From NCBI RefSeq assembly GCF_014698995.1, contig NZ_JACWZZ010000001.1, forward strand, positions 620,001 to 684,000: 64,000 nt of DNA. The letters are read 5' to 3'. Every line of letters starts with the position of its first letter. The first letter of the stretch is position 1. Made by a program: the position numbers and the translations under genes. Shown here one piece after another: positions 56,438 to 64,000 of the stretch. The stretch is from Hymenobacter duratus (lineage in GTDB: Bacteria; Bacteroidota; Bacteroidia; Cytophagales; Hymenobacteraceae). The notes beneath the pieces were generated by a model. That model worked only from the letters and a program-made list of their open reading frames with translations, ran no database searches and was not told where the DNA came from.

Positions 56438-57649
56438 ATGACTACTTCCCGCCGCGACTTTCTTAAGACTTCAGTGCTGGCCAGCAGCCTGCTCTTCGTG
56501 CCTAAATTTCTGCACGCGTTGGACCGGCAAGGCCTTAAAAGCCTGCGCGACGCGCGAGGCCGCCGCTTGGTGGTGGTGCAGCTGGGCGGTGGCAATGATG
56601 GGCTGAATACCGTTATTCCGTACCGCAACGACCTGTACTATAAAGCCCGGCCCACGCTCGGCATCAGAGAGCAAAGCGGTATTCTGACGTTGGATAAAGA
56701 CCTTGGCTTTAACCCAGCCATGAAGCGGCTGAAAGGCCTTTACGACCAAGGGCAGGTAGCTGTACTCAACTCTGTGGGCTACCCCAACCCCGACCGGTCA
56801 CATTTTCGCTCCATGGACATCTGGCAAAGCGGCTCTGCCTCCGACCAGTACCTGAGCACGGGTTGGCTAGGCCGCTACCTCGACTCTAACTGCCCATCCT
56901 GCCAGGTGCCATACAACGGACTGGAAGTGGACGACACCCTAAGTCTGGCCATGAAAGGCGACCTGCGCAAAGGCCTAGCGCTGAAGAATCCGACCAAGTT
57001 TCATCAGATAACCCAGAACCGTTTTATTGCGCAGGTGAGCGGCGAAAAGCCTGCTGGAACCGTGTCGGAGCTGGATTATCTGTACAAGACGCTGGCCGAA
57101 ACCTCGTCTTCAGCCGACTATCTGTACCAGACCAGCAAGGTCTACAAATCGGCGGTAACGTACCCAAACACGGAATTTGGCCGCAACCTGAAAACCACCG
57201 CCGAGCTGATTAATTCCGGTATTGAGTCGCGCGTGTTTTATGTCTCGCTCACCGGCTTCGATACGCACGTGCGCCAGCAGGAGCAGCAGGGCAAGCTACT
57301 CGGTGATTTATCGGAAGGCCTGGGCTCCTTTGCCGAAGACCTGCAGAAAGCAGGCAACTTCGATGATACGCTGGTGCTGGTGTTTTCGGAGTTCGGGCGC
57401 CGCGTAAGCCAGAATGCCAGCAACGGCACCGACCACGGTACCGCCAACAATGTGCTGCTTGTGGGCGGCGGGCTGCAGCAGAAAGGCGTCCTCAACAACG
57501 CGCCCGATTTGCAGAACCTGCTCGATGGAGACCTACGCCACCAACTCGACTTCCGCAGCCTCTATGCCACCCTCCTGCACGACTGGCTGGAAGCCGACGA
57601 CCAAGCTATTCTGGGCAGCCGGTTTGAGCGCCTGAAAGGACTTGTTTGA
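56438..57649 (+). CDS. DUF1501 family protein with Tat signal
   Basis: A 403-residue protein with a twin-arginine signal at the start (MTTSRRDFLKTSVLASSLLF, RR at 5-6). It is thus a probable substrate of the Tat system, two TatA subunits of which are encoded at 6353-6993. The DUF1501 domain resembles sulfatase/alkaline-phosphatase-like folds: VVVQLGGGNDGLNTVIPY, YPNPDRSHFRSMDIWQSGSA, SLTGFDTHVRQQEQQGKL, VFSEFGRRVSQNASNGTDHG. It follows the DUF1800 gene by 92 bases. The function is unknown; the pair is often found in cell-surface contexts. Confidence 0.92.
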   Translation: MTTSRRDFLKTSVLASSLLFVPKFLHALDRQGLKSLRDARGRRLVVVQLGGGNDGLNTVIPYRNDLYYKARPTLGIREQSGILTLDKDLGFNPAMKRLKGLYDQGQVAVLNSVGYPNPDRSHFRSMDIWQSGSASDQYLSTGWLGRYLDSNCPSCQVPYNGLEVDDTLSLAMKGDLRKGLALKNPTKFHQITQNRFIAQVSGEKPAGTVSELDYLYKTLAETSSSADYLYQTSKVYKSAVTYPNTEFGRNLKTTAELINSGIESRVFYVSLTGFDTHVRQQEQQGKLLGDLSEGLGSFAEDLQKAGNFDDTLVLVFSEFGRRVSQNASNGTDHGTANNVLLVGGGLQQKGVLNNAPDLQNLLDGDLRHQLDFRSLYATLLHDWLEADDQAILGSRFERLKGLV

Positions 57650-57693
57650 TTATAAGTTCGGCTGATAGCTAGTGGAGTTGCTTTTAAGCTGAA

Positions 57694-58539
57694 TCAACGT
57701 TCTATTACAAGTCCCACGTAATACTCTCGTTCTGCACTGCTACTGATAGCGAAACGTCGGCCAAAATCCAGTTGCACCCGCTCACTTACATGAAATATAG
57801 GGCCCGTGCTGATTGCCGAATTCCATTGATGGGTTTTCAGGTTTTTGCTGGTTGAGAATTCTGCAAATGCGGCCAGCCAGTCGTTGAAGCCGTGGTCAAC
57901 GGCAACGGATGGGGCCAGTTCTACGGCATGTTGCTTGGCGTCCCGGTCGTAGCTTAAAAAAGAGGCCGCCTGGGCACTGATATGCCATTCATGCTGAAAA
58001 TTGTAGGTTGCCGGCACCAGTATTCCGTATTCGTAGCCGCCTGTTCCTTGGCTCCCTCCGGTGGGCAAACGCACAAAGCCGATGGCAGCCACTACCAATG
58101 CGTCAGCTTCGTCGTCGTCGCCAATAAAATTGTGCTTCATGCGCAGGGCCACGTCGCCGAAGCCGGCACTCCGCTCCATTGGCTCTCCCGGTTCCCACTG
58201 CTTTTCCACGGTGTAGGGGTCCACGAACACCTGCACTTCGGTATGGTCGGTGAGGCCGGCCCGGATGGCAAAGGCATTCAGACGCATCACGCGTGAACGG
58301 GGTTCTTGGCTGGGTTTGCTGGTAATAAGGCGCACAAGGTCGGTTTCCAGTTGCATGCGCCCCCGCCCCACGGTGTTGGGACTCTCCGTTACGCCAGGAC
58401 GGTCGGCGTTGAGTGGCCGCAATTGCCGTTTTGGTCCCTGTTCCACATCGGCCGGACGGGTTTGGCTGGCCCGTTTGAGCGTGTCAGGAGCGGTGGGCGA
58501 ACTGGCCAAGCTCAAAGCCAATGTTAGGGTAAGCAGCAT
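57694..58539 (-). CDS. Outer-membrane transporter-like protein (MetA-pathway-of-phenol-degradation type)
   Basis: A 281-residue exported beta-barrel-like protein. An N-terminal hydrophobic signal (MLLTLTLALSLASSPTA) is followed by the family pattern NADRPGVTESPNTVGRGRMQ, then beta strands such as FAIRAGLTDHTEVQVFVDP, GFGDVALRMKHNFIGDD and YEYGILVPATYNFQHEW, ending in GLVIER. Proteins of this family form small outer-membrane barrels of unknown substrate. It is the last gene of the TonB receptor group (63 bases after the receptor gene), which suggests a role in metal or small-molecule uptake. Confidence 0.82.
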   Translation of the reverse strand: MLLTLTLALSLASSPTAPDTLKRASQTRPADVEQGPKRQLRPLNADRPGVTESPNTVGRGRMQLETDLVRLITSKPSQEPRSRVMRLNAFAIRAGLTDHTEVQVFVDPYTVEKQWEPGEPMERSAGFGDVALRMKHNFIGDDDEADALVVAAIGFVRLPTGGSQGTGGYEYGILVPATYNFQHEWHISAQAASFLSYDRDAKQHAVELAPSVAVDHGFNDWLAAFAEFSTSKNLKTHQWNSAISTGPIFHVSERVQLDFGRRFAISSSAEREYYVGLVIER

Positions 58540-58602
58540 ACGAGCGGGAAATGCGCTGCCTACGCAGTGCAGGCAGGTGTTGTTGAGTTCAGGCAGAAAT
58601 AC

Positions 58603-60867
58603 CTATAAACTATAGCGCACCCCCAGAAACGTACGCCGGCCCTGCAGCGGCGCAAAGTTATAGCTGGTATCGAAAGTATAGCCGTTGGGGTTGTTCTGGC
58701 TCACGGCTTTATCGAACGGGTCGAAGGGGCGTAGCAGCGCGTGGCGAGGCAGGAAGTCAAGCAGGTTTTTCACCCCACCGTACAGTTCCAGGCCTGGCCC
58801 CAGCCGTTTAGTGGCCTGCAGATTCTGCAGCGAAAACCACGGCGAGCGGCTGGCACGGAAGTCGTTGGGCTGTACCGGCAACTGCATCGGTCCGCTCACC
58901 TGTCCGGTATAGTCTACCGTCAGGCCCAGTTGCGTGAAAGTGTAGCTGGCGGTATAGGTGCCCGAGAATACTGGCGCATGGAATTGTGCTACCCGCCGCA
59001 GGGCCTCACCTTCGGCAAGTCGTTCGCGCCTGAAAACATCCATTATGGTAACGCCCGCAATCAGCTTCAGAGGCCGCGAAAAGGCGAAATCAGTGTTCAG
59101 TGAAATGCCCCGCGAAATAGCGTAGCCGTCGAGGTTGCGGTAGATAATCTGGTTGGGGTCGGTGTCGTAGTCGGGGCTGATTTTGTTGGTGAAATAAGTA
59201 TAGAACAGGCTGCCATCGAAGGTGAGCGTGCCACCCGCTCTGGTCGTGACAAAGCGCGTGTAGTTTATGTTGGCATTCCAGCTGCGTTCCGGCCGCAGCG
59301 CTTCTGGCACTACCACCTGGCGGGCTCCGGTGAGGGCAGCGTGGTCTTCCGTAAAGAGGTTTACTACCCGGTAGCCATTGCCGATACCTACCCGAAATAC
59401 GCGGCTGCCGTCCACCGTGCCCCATTTGTAGTTGAGGCGCGGTGTCAGGATGTTGCCGTGCCGCGGATTGTAGTCGTAGCGCAGCCCGGCCAGCAGGGTA
59501 GCATCGGGCGTGAGCCGGAACTCGTCCTGCACAAACACGCCCGGCAGGTTAATCAGGTCGGGTTGATTGTGCTGCTCACTACCGGTGGCCGGTGTATTAT
59601 CATCGTACCAGGTAGAGCGGAAAGCCGCGCCCAGCAGCAGGTTGTGGCGAATATTTGGGTTTTTAGCCCAGGTCAGCTGACTGAAGCCCACCCGTTGCGT
59701 TGCGTTGTAGCGCGTGGTGCCATAGGCTGAGTTTTGGCGGTGCTGGTTAAACGAGCCACTTAGCATTAGTTTCTGGCTCGCCACCGGCAACTGGTACTGG
59801 CCCAGCAGCTCGTAGCGGCTGGTATACACACTCTCACCATACACACTGTCGCCGCCTCGAAACTCGGGCCGCCAGCCCAATTGGCCCCCAAACCGGTCCT
59901 CGTAATAGTAGCGGCCGGCTAGGCTGGCCGCACGCTGCTCGGGCCGCTGCCAGCTCCATTTGTTAAACACCGATACCCGGTGTTGTGTGGGCACATCCGT
60001 AAAACCGTCACGGTTCACGTCGCGGCGCTGGTTGTAGCCATATAGATTGGTGCTGAGCAGGGTAGAGGCGGTGCCTACTTTTGCGGCCGTGCCCAGATCC
60101 AGATTTAGGTCGCGGTGTGAGGTGCCGAAGATATCGGCCGAAAAGCGCGGGGCTTTGGCTGGGTTCTTTGTAATAACGTTGATCAGGCCACCCACTGCCT
60201 CTGAGCCATACAGCGTCGAGGCGGGACCTTTTACCACTTCCACTCGCTCCACTAGGCTACTCGGAATGCCGCTCAACCCATACACCGTGCTTAGCGAGCT
60301 GACGATGGGCATTCCGTCAATCAGCACCATCGTGTAGGGGCCTTCCAGCCCGTTGATGTGAATGTCGCCGGTGCCGCACACGTTGCAGTTGAGCTGGGGG
60401 CGCACGCCATTCACCATCGTCAGGTTCTCGAAAAGACAGGGGCTGGGGTTCTTCTGAAAATAACGCGGCGTATACAGCTCCACGGCTATTGGCGACTCGC
60501 TCTTGAGGACTTCGCCCAGAGTGCCGCTCACTACCACTTCGCCCAGCGCACTGCTGGCGGGCGCCACCGCAATGGCTACCGTGGTGGCTTTTCCTGCCGA
60601 AACCGTCACGGAGCGTTCCATCGGCTGAAATCCTACGGCCGTAGCAACCAGCCTGTAGCTGCCAGGCGTCAGCTTGGGCAAACTAAAAGCACCATGCTCA
60701 TCGGCAGTAGTGCCCGTGCTGGTACCCTTCACCCCAATGCTGGCAAACGGTACTGCTTTGCCCTCAGCCCGGACTGTGCCCCGTATGCTTCCCGGTTGGC
60801 TCCACCCTTCGGAGGCAGTGCTCCAGATCAGCAGGAGCGTAAGTAAAAGCTGTTTCATGGCCTGCAT
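58603..60867 (-). CDS. TonB-dependent outer-membrane receptor
   Basis: A 754-residue active-uptake barrel. The signal peptide ends before Gln24 (WSTASEGWS then QPGS). A carboxypeptidase-regulatory-like domain covers about 27-100, the TonB box region (GEVVVSGTL) follows, and the plug is at about 110-240 (NGLEGPYTMVLIDGMPIVSS ... VKGPASTLYGSEAVGGLINV). A 22-strand barrel runs to the C-terminal Leu. The plug carries NCNVCGTGD, a CxxC pair that may bind or reduce something. It starts at ATG 60867, or at 60858 (MKQLLL). An operator-like inverted repeat just upstream matches one before the Nramp gene, pointing to Mn or Fe uptake. Confidence 0.9.
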   Translation of the reverse strand: MQAMKQLLLTLLLIWSTASEGWSQPGSIRGTVRAEGKAVPFASIGVKGTSTGTTADEHGAFSLPKLTPGSYRLVATAVGFQPMERSVTVSAGKATTVAIAVAPASSALGEVVVSGTLGEVLKSESPIAVELYTPRYFQKNPSPCLFENLTMVNGVRPQLNCNVCGTGDIHINGLEGPYTMVLIDGMPIVSSLSTVYGLSGIPSSLVERVEVVKGPASTLYGSEAVGGLINVITKNPAKAPRFSADIFGTSHRDLNLDLGTAAKVGTASTLLSTNLYGYNQRRDVNRDGFTDVPTQHRVSVFNKWSWQRPEQRAASLAGRYYYEDRFGGQLGWRPEFRGGDSVYGESVYTSRYELLGQYQLPVASQKLMLSGSFNQHRQNSAYGTTRYNATQRVGFSQLTWAKNPNIRHNLLLGAAFRSTWYDDNTPATGSEQHNQPDLINLPGVFVQDEFRLTPDATLLAGLRYDYNPRHGNILTPRLNYKWGTVDGSRVFRVGIGNGYRVVNLFTEDHAALTGARQVVVPEALRPERSWNANINYTRFVTTRAGGTLTFDGSLFYTYFTNKISPDYDTDPNQIIYRNLDGYAISRGISLNTDFAFSRPLKLIAGVTIMDVFRRERLAEGEALRRVAQFHAPVFSGTYTASYTFTQLGLTVDYTGQVSGPMQLPVQPNDFRASRSPWFSLQNLQATKRLGPGLELYGGVKNLLDFLPRHALLRPFDPFDKAVSQNNPNGYTFDTSYNFAPLQGRRTFLGVRYSL

Positions 60868-60890
60868 ATTTAGGCTGTGCTATGACTATT

Positions 60891-60908
60891 TTTTAGATTA
60901 GTCTAAAA
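60891..60908 (-). promoter_or_regulatory. DtxR/MntR-like operator before the TonB receptor gene
   Basis: The inverted repeat TTTTAGA-TTAG-TCTAAAA (7-base arms) lies about 24-33 bases upstream of the possible receptor starts. The same arms, with a different 4-base spacer, occur before the Nramp gene at 62366-62385. This suits a metal-sensing repressor of the DtxR/MntR family; the regulator gene is not in the window. Confidence 0.6.
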
Positions 60909-60960
60909 TCGTTGTTGCAAAAAAACGCAGCACTAGCAAGCCACTGCGTTTCTCAGGAGA

Positions 60961-62331
60961 CTATCCGAAAAATGTCTCGTACAGCAAGTACACGTTCAGC
61001 ACGATAATAATGCCGGACACTATCCAGGCCAGCACCTGCACCCACGGCCGGTTCACGAATACGCCCATTTTGGCTTTGCTACTGGTAAAAAGCACCAGCG
61101 GCACCACCGCAAAGCTCAGCTGAAAGGACAGGATGACCTGGCTGAGCACCAGTAGCTCTCCAGTGCCTTTCTCGCCGTAAATCAGCGTCACGATAAGTGC
61201 TGGCACCACCGCAATAGCCCGGGTGATAAGGCGCCGCAGCCAGGGGCGCAGTTTCAGATCCAGAAAACCTTCCATCACAATCTGCCCGGCCAGGGTGCCG
61301 GTCAGCGTGGAGTTCTGGCCCGACGCCAGGAGCGCCACCGCAAACACAGCGCTGGCTGCGCCGGCACCCAGCACTGGGGCCAGTAGCTTGTGCGCGTCGC
61401 TGATGTCGGCTACGTTGTGCAGGCCGTTGCGGTGGAATGCCGCTGCGGCTGTAATAAGAATAGCCGCATTCACGAAAAACGCGAGGAAAAGCGCGACGGT
61501 CGAGTCGATGGTGGCAAACTTGATGGCCATGCGTTTGCCGGGCTCTGTCTGCTCGATGGCGCGCGTCTGCACGATGCTCGAATGCAGGTACAGGTTGTGG
61601 GGCATTACCGTAGCGCCCAGAATCCCGATGGCAATGTAGAGCATCTTGGGGTTGGTTACGACTTGCGGCTGCGGCACCAGGCCACCGAGAATGCCGAAGT
61701 AGTCGGGGTTCGATACGATGATTTCGTACAGGAAGCACCCAAAAATCACGACTGTTAAGCCGGCAACAATGCTTTCTATCACGCGGAAACCGCGGCTCTG
61801 AAACAGCAACACTACCAGCACATCCAGAATGGTAAGCACTACGCCCCACGGCAGGGGTAGGCCAAACAGCAGGTTCAGGGCAATGGCCGAGCCGATGACT
61901 TCTGCCAGGTCGCAGGCGGCAATGGCAATTTCACACAGAAACCAGAGCACCATCGAAACCGGCTTGGAGAAATGGTCCCGGCAAGCCTGCGCCAGGTCGC
62001 GCCCGGTTACGATACCCAATTTGGCTGCCAGATGCTGCAGCAGCATGGCAAACAGGTTGGATATCAGGATGACCGAAAGCAGCGTGTAGCCAAACTGCGA
62101 CCCACCGGCAATGTCGGTGGCCCAGTTGCCGGGGTCCATGTAACCCACGGCTACCATCAGGCCCGGGCCCCAGAAAGCCCTCATCTTACGCCAGAACGAG
62201 GCGTCGGTAGAGGGTACTTTGATACTGGCATGAACTTCACTCAGCGAAACAGAAGTGCGGACGCGCCGCCAGCCTGCGTCGGCAGGGGCTACTGCTGGCT
62301 GGGTAGGAGGCGGTTGTAGTGCTGGGGTCAT
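60961..62331 (-). CDS. mntH: Nramp-family divalent metal transporter (Mn/Fe)
   Basis: A 456-residue inner-membrane metal:proton symporter of the Nramp/MntH family, with about 11 helices. The metal-binding DPGN is present (GYMDPGNWATDIAGG; Asp66 and Asn69), and the second motif MPHN (GATVMPHNLYLHSSIVQTR) supplies the conserved Met. Manganese is the expected main substrate, iron possible. The ATG at 62331 gives the family length; the longer frame from 62547 has no support. A -7 box and an operator-like palindrome sit immediately upstream, so expression is probably metal-repressed. Confidence 0.95.
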   Translation of the reverse strand: MTPALQPPPTQPAVAPADAGWRRVRTSVSLSEVHASIKVPSTDASFWRKMRAFWGPGLMVAVGYMDPGNWATDIAGGSQFGYTLLSVILISNLFAMLLQHLAAKLGIVTGRDLAQACRDHFSKPVSMVLWFLCEIAIAACDLAEVIGSAIALNLLFGLPLPWGVVLTILDVLVVLLFQSRGFRVIESIVAGLTVVIFGCFLYEIIVSNPDYFGILGGLVPQPQVVTNPKMLYIAIGILGATVMPHNLYLHSSIVQTRAIEQTEPGKRMAIKFATIDSTVALFLAFFVNAAILITAAAAFHRNGLHNVADISDAHKLLAPVLGAGAASAVFAVALLASGQNSTLTGTLAGQIVMEGFLDLKLRPWLRRLITRAIAVVPALIVTLIYGEKGTGELLVLSQVILSFQLSFAVVPLVLFTSSKAKMGVFVNRPWVQVLAWIVSGIIIVLNVYLLYETFFG

Positions 62332-62356
62332 GGGGGCGTGCAACGGAACAGGTAGG

Positions 62357-62364
62357 CAAATATA
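62357..62364 (-). promoter_or_regulatory. -7 box (TATATTTG) for the Nramp gene
   Basis: Matches TAnnTTTG on the minus strand about 25 bases before the ATG at 62331. The palindrome at 62366-62385 lies directly upstream, so a bound repressor would block RNA polymerase. Confidence 0.6.
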
Positions 62365-62365
62365 C

Positions 62366-62385
62366 TTTTTAGACTTGTCTAAAAA
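62366..62385 (-). promoter_or_regulatory. DtxR/MntR-like operator before the Nramp gene
   Basis: The inverted repeat TTTTTAGA-CTTG-TCTAAAAA (8-base arms, exact) touches the -7 box at 62357-62364. Its core matches the repeat before the TonB receptor gene at 60891-60908. No DtxR or MntR gene is in the window. Confidence 0.7.
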
Positions 62386-62548
62386 TATTTTTAAGGCAAC
62401 ATAAATACCTTGATCAGGGCGAAAAGGTTTGCTCAGAACGGCGAAATGTGACCTGCTGTGCTCAGGCAGTCTTTCTCTACCGCAATAATTGCCAACCGAC
62501 CAATGGCGGCAGCCCTGGAATGCAGCGAACCAGCGGACGGCGCACAAA

Positions 62549-62577
62549 AAAGGCCCCGCGAGATTCGCGGGGCCTTT
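62549..62577 (-). terminator. Terminator after the right-edge T9SS gene
   Basis: AAAGGCCCCGCG (62549-62560) pairs with CGCGGGGCCTTT (62566-62577), 20 bases past the stop at 62598. Confidence 0.85.
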
Positions 62578-62597
62578 GTAAGAAAGCGGGGTGTAGA

Positions 62598-64000
62598 CTA
62601 GCGGGCCAGTTCTACCCAGCCTTTCGTGGTTTTGCCGCTCTTATCGGTTAGCAGGTAGTAGTAAACGCCGGCAGGCTGCTCACCACCATCCCAGTTGTTC
62701 TGGTAGTTGGCGTACTCCTTAATCAGGCGGCCCCAACGGTTGAAGATCTGCACTTTGCTGCCGGTTTCTTCAGTCGTCAGTACGAACACATCATTTTTGC
62801 CGTCTTTGTTAGGCGTGAATACGTTCGGGATAACCAGATTTGGAACTTTAACCTCCTGCGTTTTCAGGCTTGGCGTGCATTCAGTAGAACCAGCCCGGTT
62901 CGAGAGGCGCAGCGTGAATACATACGTGCCACCTTCACGCAATGTCAGGTCGCGAGGCGTAAAGCGGTTCGAGAACACCTGCGCAGTTTCCGTTACAGGG
63001 TTGCCGTTGGCGTCAGCAGTGCGCTGGTAGGTCCAGCGGGAAGTAACGGAAGCCGTATCGGCCGGCGAAGGATTGTTGCCTTTCGAGGTATTCACGAAGG
63101 AGAAGATACGCGGCGGCACACTCTCCTTGCTGCTGATACCATCCAGATTGAAGCCAGGGCGGCCAGTGGCCGTGAAATTAGCCGTTACCGGAGGCGCAAC
63201 GCGCACCAGAATAGAGGTGGTATCTACGCAGGTAGGCACCGGGGACTGACGGAAGTCCGTGGCATTGATCCGCACATAGTAGCGCGTGGTCTGAGTCGGG
63301 CGTACCGTAACGTTTTGCTTGTTCTGGTCGGCAGTAGCCAGACCGTTGGCCGCGCTCCACTGGTAGGTGTAGGTGGCTAACTTGCCTGTGACACTTGGAG
63401 TATTGATGTTTACCAACACAGAGTCAGGACGGGTAGGAGTGGCCGTCAGGTTAACGGGAGTACCGGCGCATACGAACGGCTGGGCCGTTGCTGCCACTAC
63501 TTTGGCTGGGTTACGCTGTTTCACCGACAGCACGATGATACGGGTCTGCTGACCGATGATTGGGCAGCCGTTGTCGCGGATCTGTACCGGAATGCGGAAC
63601 GTCTGGTTTGTGAACAGTACGTCGGGCTGGATATCGAATATGCCAATCGGGTTGCGTGTACCCTGGCCAATTACCCGGAACGTTCCTACGTCCGTTGGCA
63701 GGTACGTAGGCTGACCAGGTACGCCTGGGTCGAGGGGAGGGAACGTTACCGTCAGCAAGTCAGCAGGATTCGGGTCGGTGAAACGAACCAGAACACGAGT
63801 GTAGTTGCAGGTCGAAGCTTCAATGAAAGTCGAGTCGACGGAGTTAACGATGGAAACACCGGAGTTGGTGTTGTTGCCGGTAGCAACAGGAGCGCCTGGA
63901 ATAGCATTCGAGCAGTCGATAACTACCACCAGAATGTCGCGGCGTACCGAACCGATAAGCGTACGCACACCGTTGATAACCCGGTATTCCGACACTTTAC
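62598..64000 (-). CDS. Gliding-motility-associated C-terminal-domain protein (partial, 5' end outside)
   Basis: The open frame continues past the right edge, so only the last 467 or so codons are seen; a GTG at 63995 is not a credible start. The visible part has Ig-like/PKD-type beta repeats (QPFVCAGTPVNLTATPTRPD, YTYQWSAANGLATADQNK, STECTPSLKTQEVKVPNLVI). It ends in the type B T9SS sorting domain (VIPNVFTPNKDGKNDVFVLT, KVQIFNRWGRLIKEYANYQN, AGVYYYLLTDKSGKTTKGWV). The product is a surface or secreted protein; its N-terminal function is unknown. Confidence 0.9.
   Translation of the reverse strand, partial: KVSEYRVINGVRTLIGSVRRDILVVVIDCSNAIPGAPVATGNNTNSGVSIVNSVDSTFIEASTCNYTRVLVRFTDPNPADLLTVTFPPLDPGVPGQPTYLPTDVGTFRVIGQGTRNPIGIFDIQPDVLFTNQTFRIPVQIRDNGCPIIGQQTRIIVLSVKQRNPAKVVAATAQPFVCAGTPVNLTATPTRPDSVLVNINTPSVTGKLATYTYQWSAANGLATADQNKQNVTVRPTQTTRYYVRINATDFRQSPVPTCVDTTSILVRVAPPVTANFTATGRPGFNLDGISSKESVPPRIFSFVNTSKGNNPSPADTASVTSRWTYQRTADANGNPVTETAQVFSNRFTPRDLTLREGGTYVFTLRLSNRAGSTECTPSLKTQEVKVPNLVIPNVFTPNKDGKNDVFVLTTEETGSKVQIFNRWGRLIKEYANYQNNWDGGEQPAGVYYYLLTDKSGKTTKGWVELAR

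Overview
The window looks like chromosomal DNA of a Bacteroidota, most likely a Hymenobacter-type member of the Cytophagales. The reasons are: several type IX secretion (T9SS) C-terminal domains and gliding-motility-type C-termini; DUF3078, DUF4292, DUF1800 and DUF1501 proteins; repeated TAnnTTTG promoter boxes (the Bacteroidota -7 element) in front of genes; and a strong habit of placing Gln right after the signal-peptidase site. No prophage, insertion sequence, CRISPR array or rRNA was seen. The organism assignment is inferred from gene content only.

Layout. 1-8300: an exported protein cut by the left edge, a degenerate tRNA-like sequence, an aldo/keto reductase, a DsbA/FrnE oxidoreductase, a LysM lytic transglycosylase, a tatA-tatA-gatA run and a GAF-LytTR regulator. 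8500-16700 (minus strand): an envelope cluster of EnvC-like factor, DUF4292 lipoprotein, TPR protein, sugar-nucleotide transferase, dut, a Wzx-type flippase and an enoyl-CoA hydratase. 16900-20100: mscL, DUF3078, a small basic secreted protein and a lipoprotein. 20400-25600: rimP-nusA-infB with extra regulatory hairpins and an internal promoter. 25600-37600: a giant T9SS protein, EEP phosphatase, cysS, an M28/glutaminyl-cyclase-like lipoprotein, hydrolases, an LD-carboxypeptidase and a GNAT enzyme.

37600-41400 is the sulfur module, metY-metX plus an unknown gene. Its roughly 540-nt leader holds a clear SAM-I riboswitch, followed by a small ORF that ends in a run of Cys codons (RKRCLGACCCCC then stop). 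This suggests two-input control by SAM and by charged Cys-tRNA and is the most interesting item in the window. 41700-57650: a LysM protein, lipoprotein, LPG-synthase-like membrane protein, dxs, yceI, a T9SS surface protein after an AT-rich spacer, an alpha/beta hydrolase, a triple TonB_C protein, asd, and a lamin-tail/DUF1800/DUF1501 run. 57700-62400: a probable metal-uptake group (outer-membrane protein, TonB receptor, Nramp transporter); the receptor and the transporter each carry the same inverted repeat, TTTAGA-N4-TCTAAA, just upstream. The right edge cuts a gliding-motility-type protein.

Starts were moved downstream from the longest open frame wherever a signal peptide, family N-terminus or promoter position argued for it; each case is noted.
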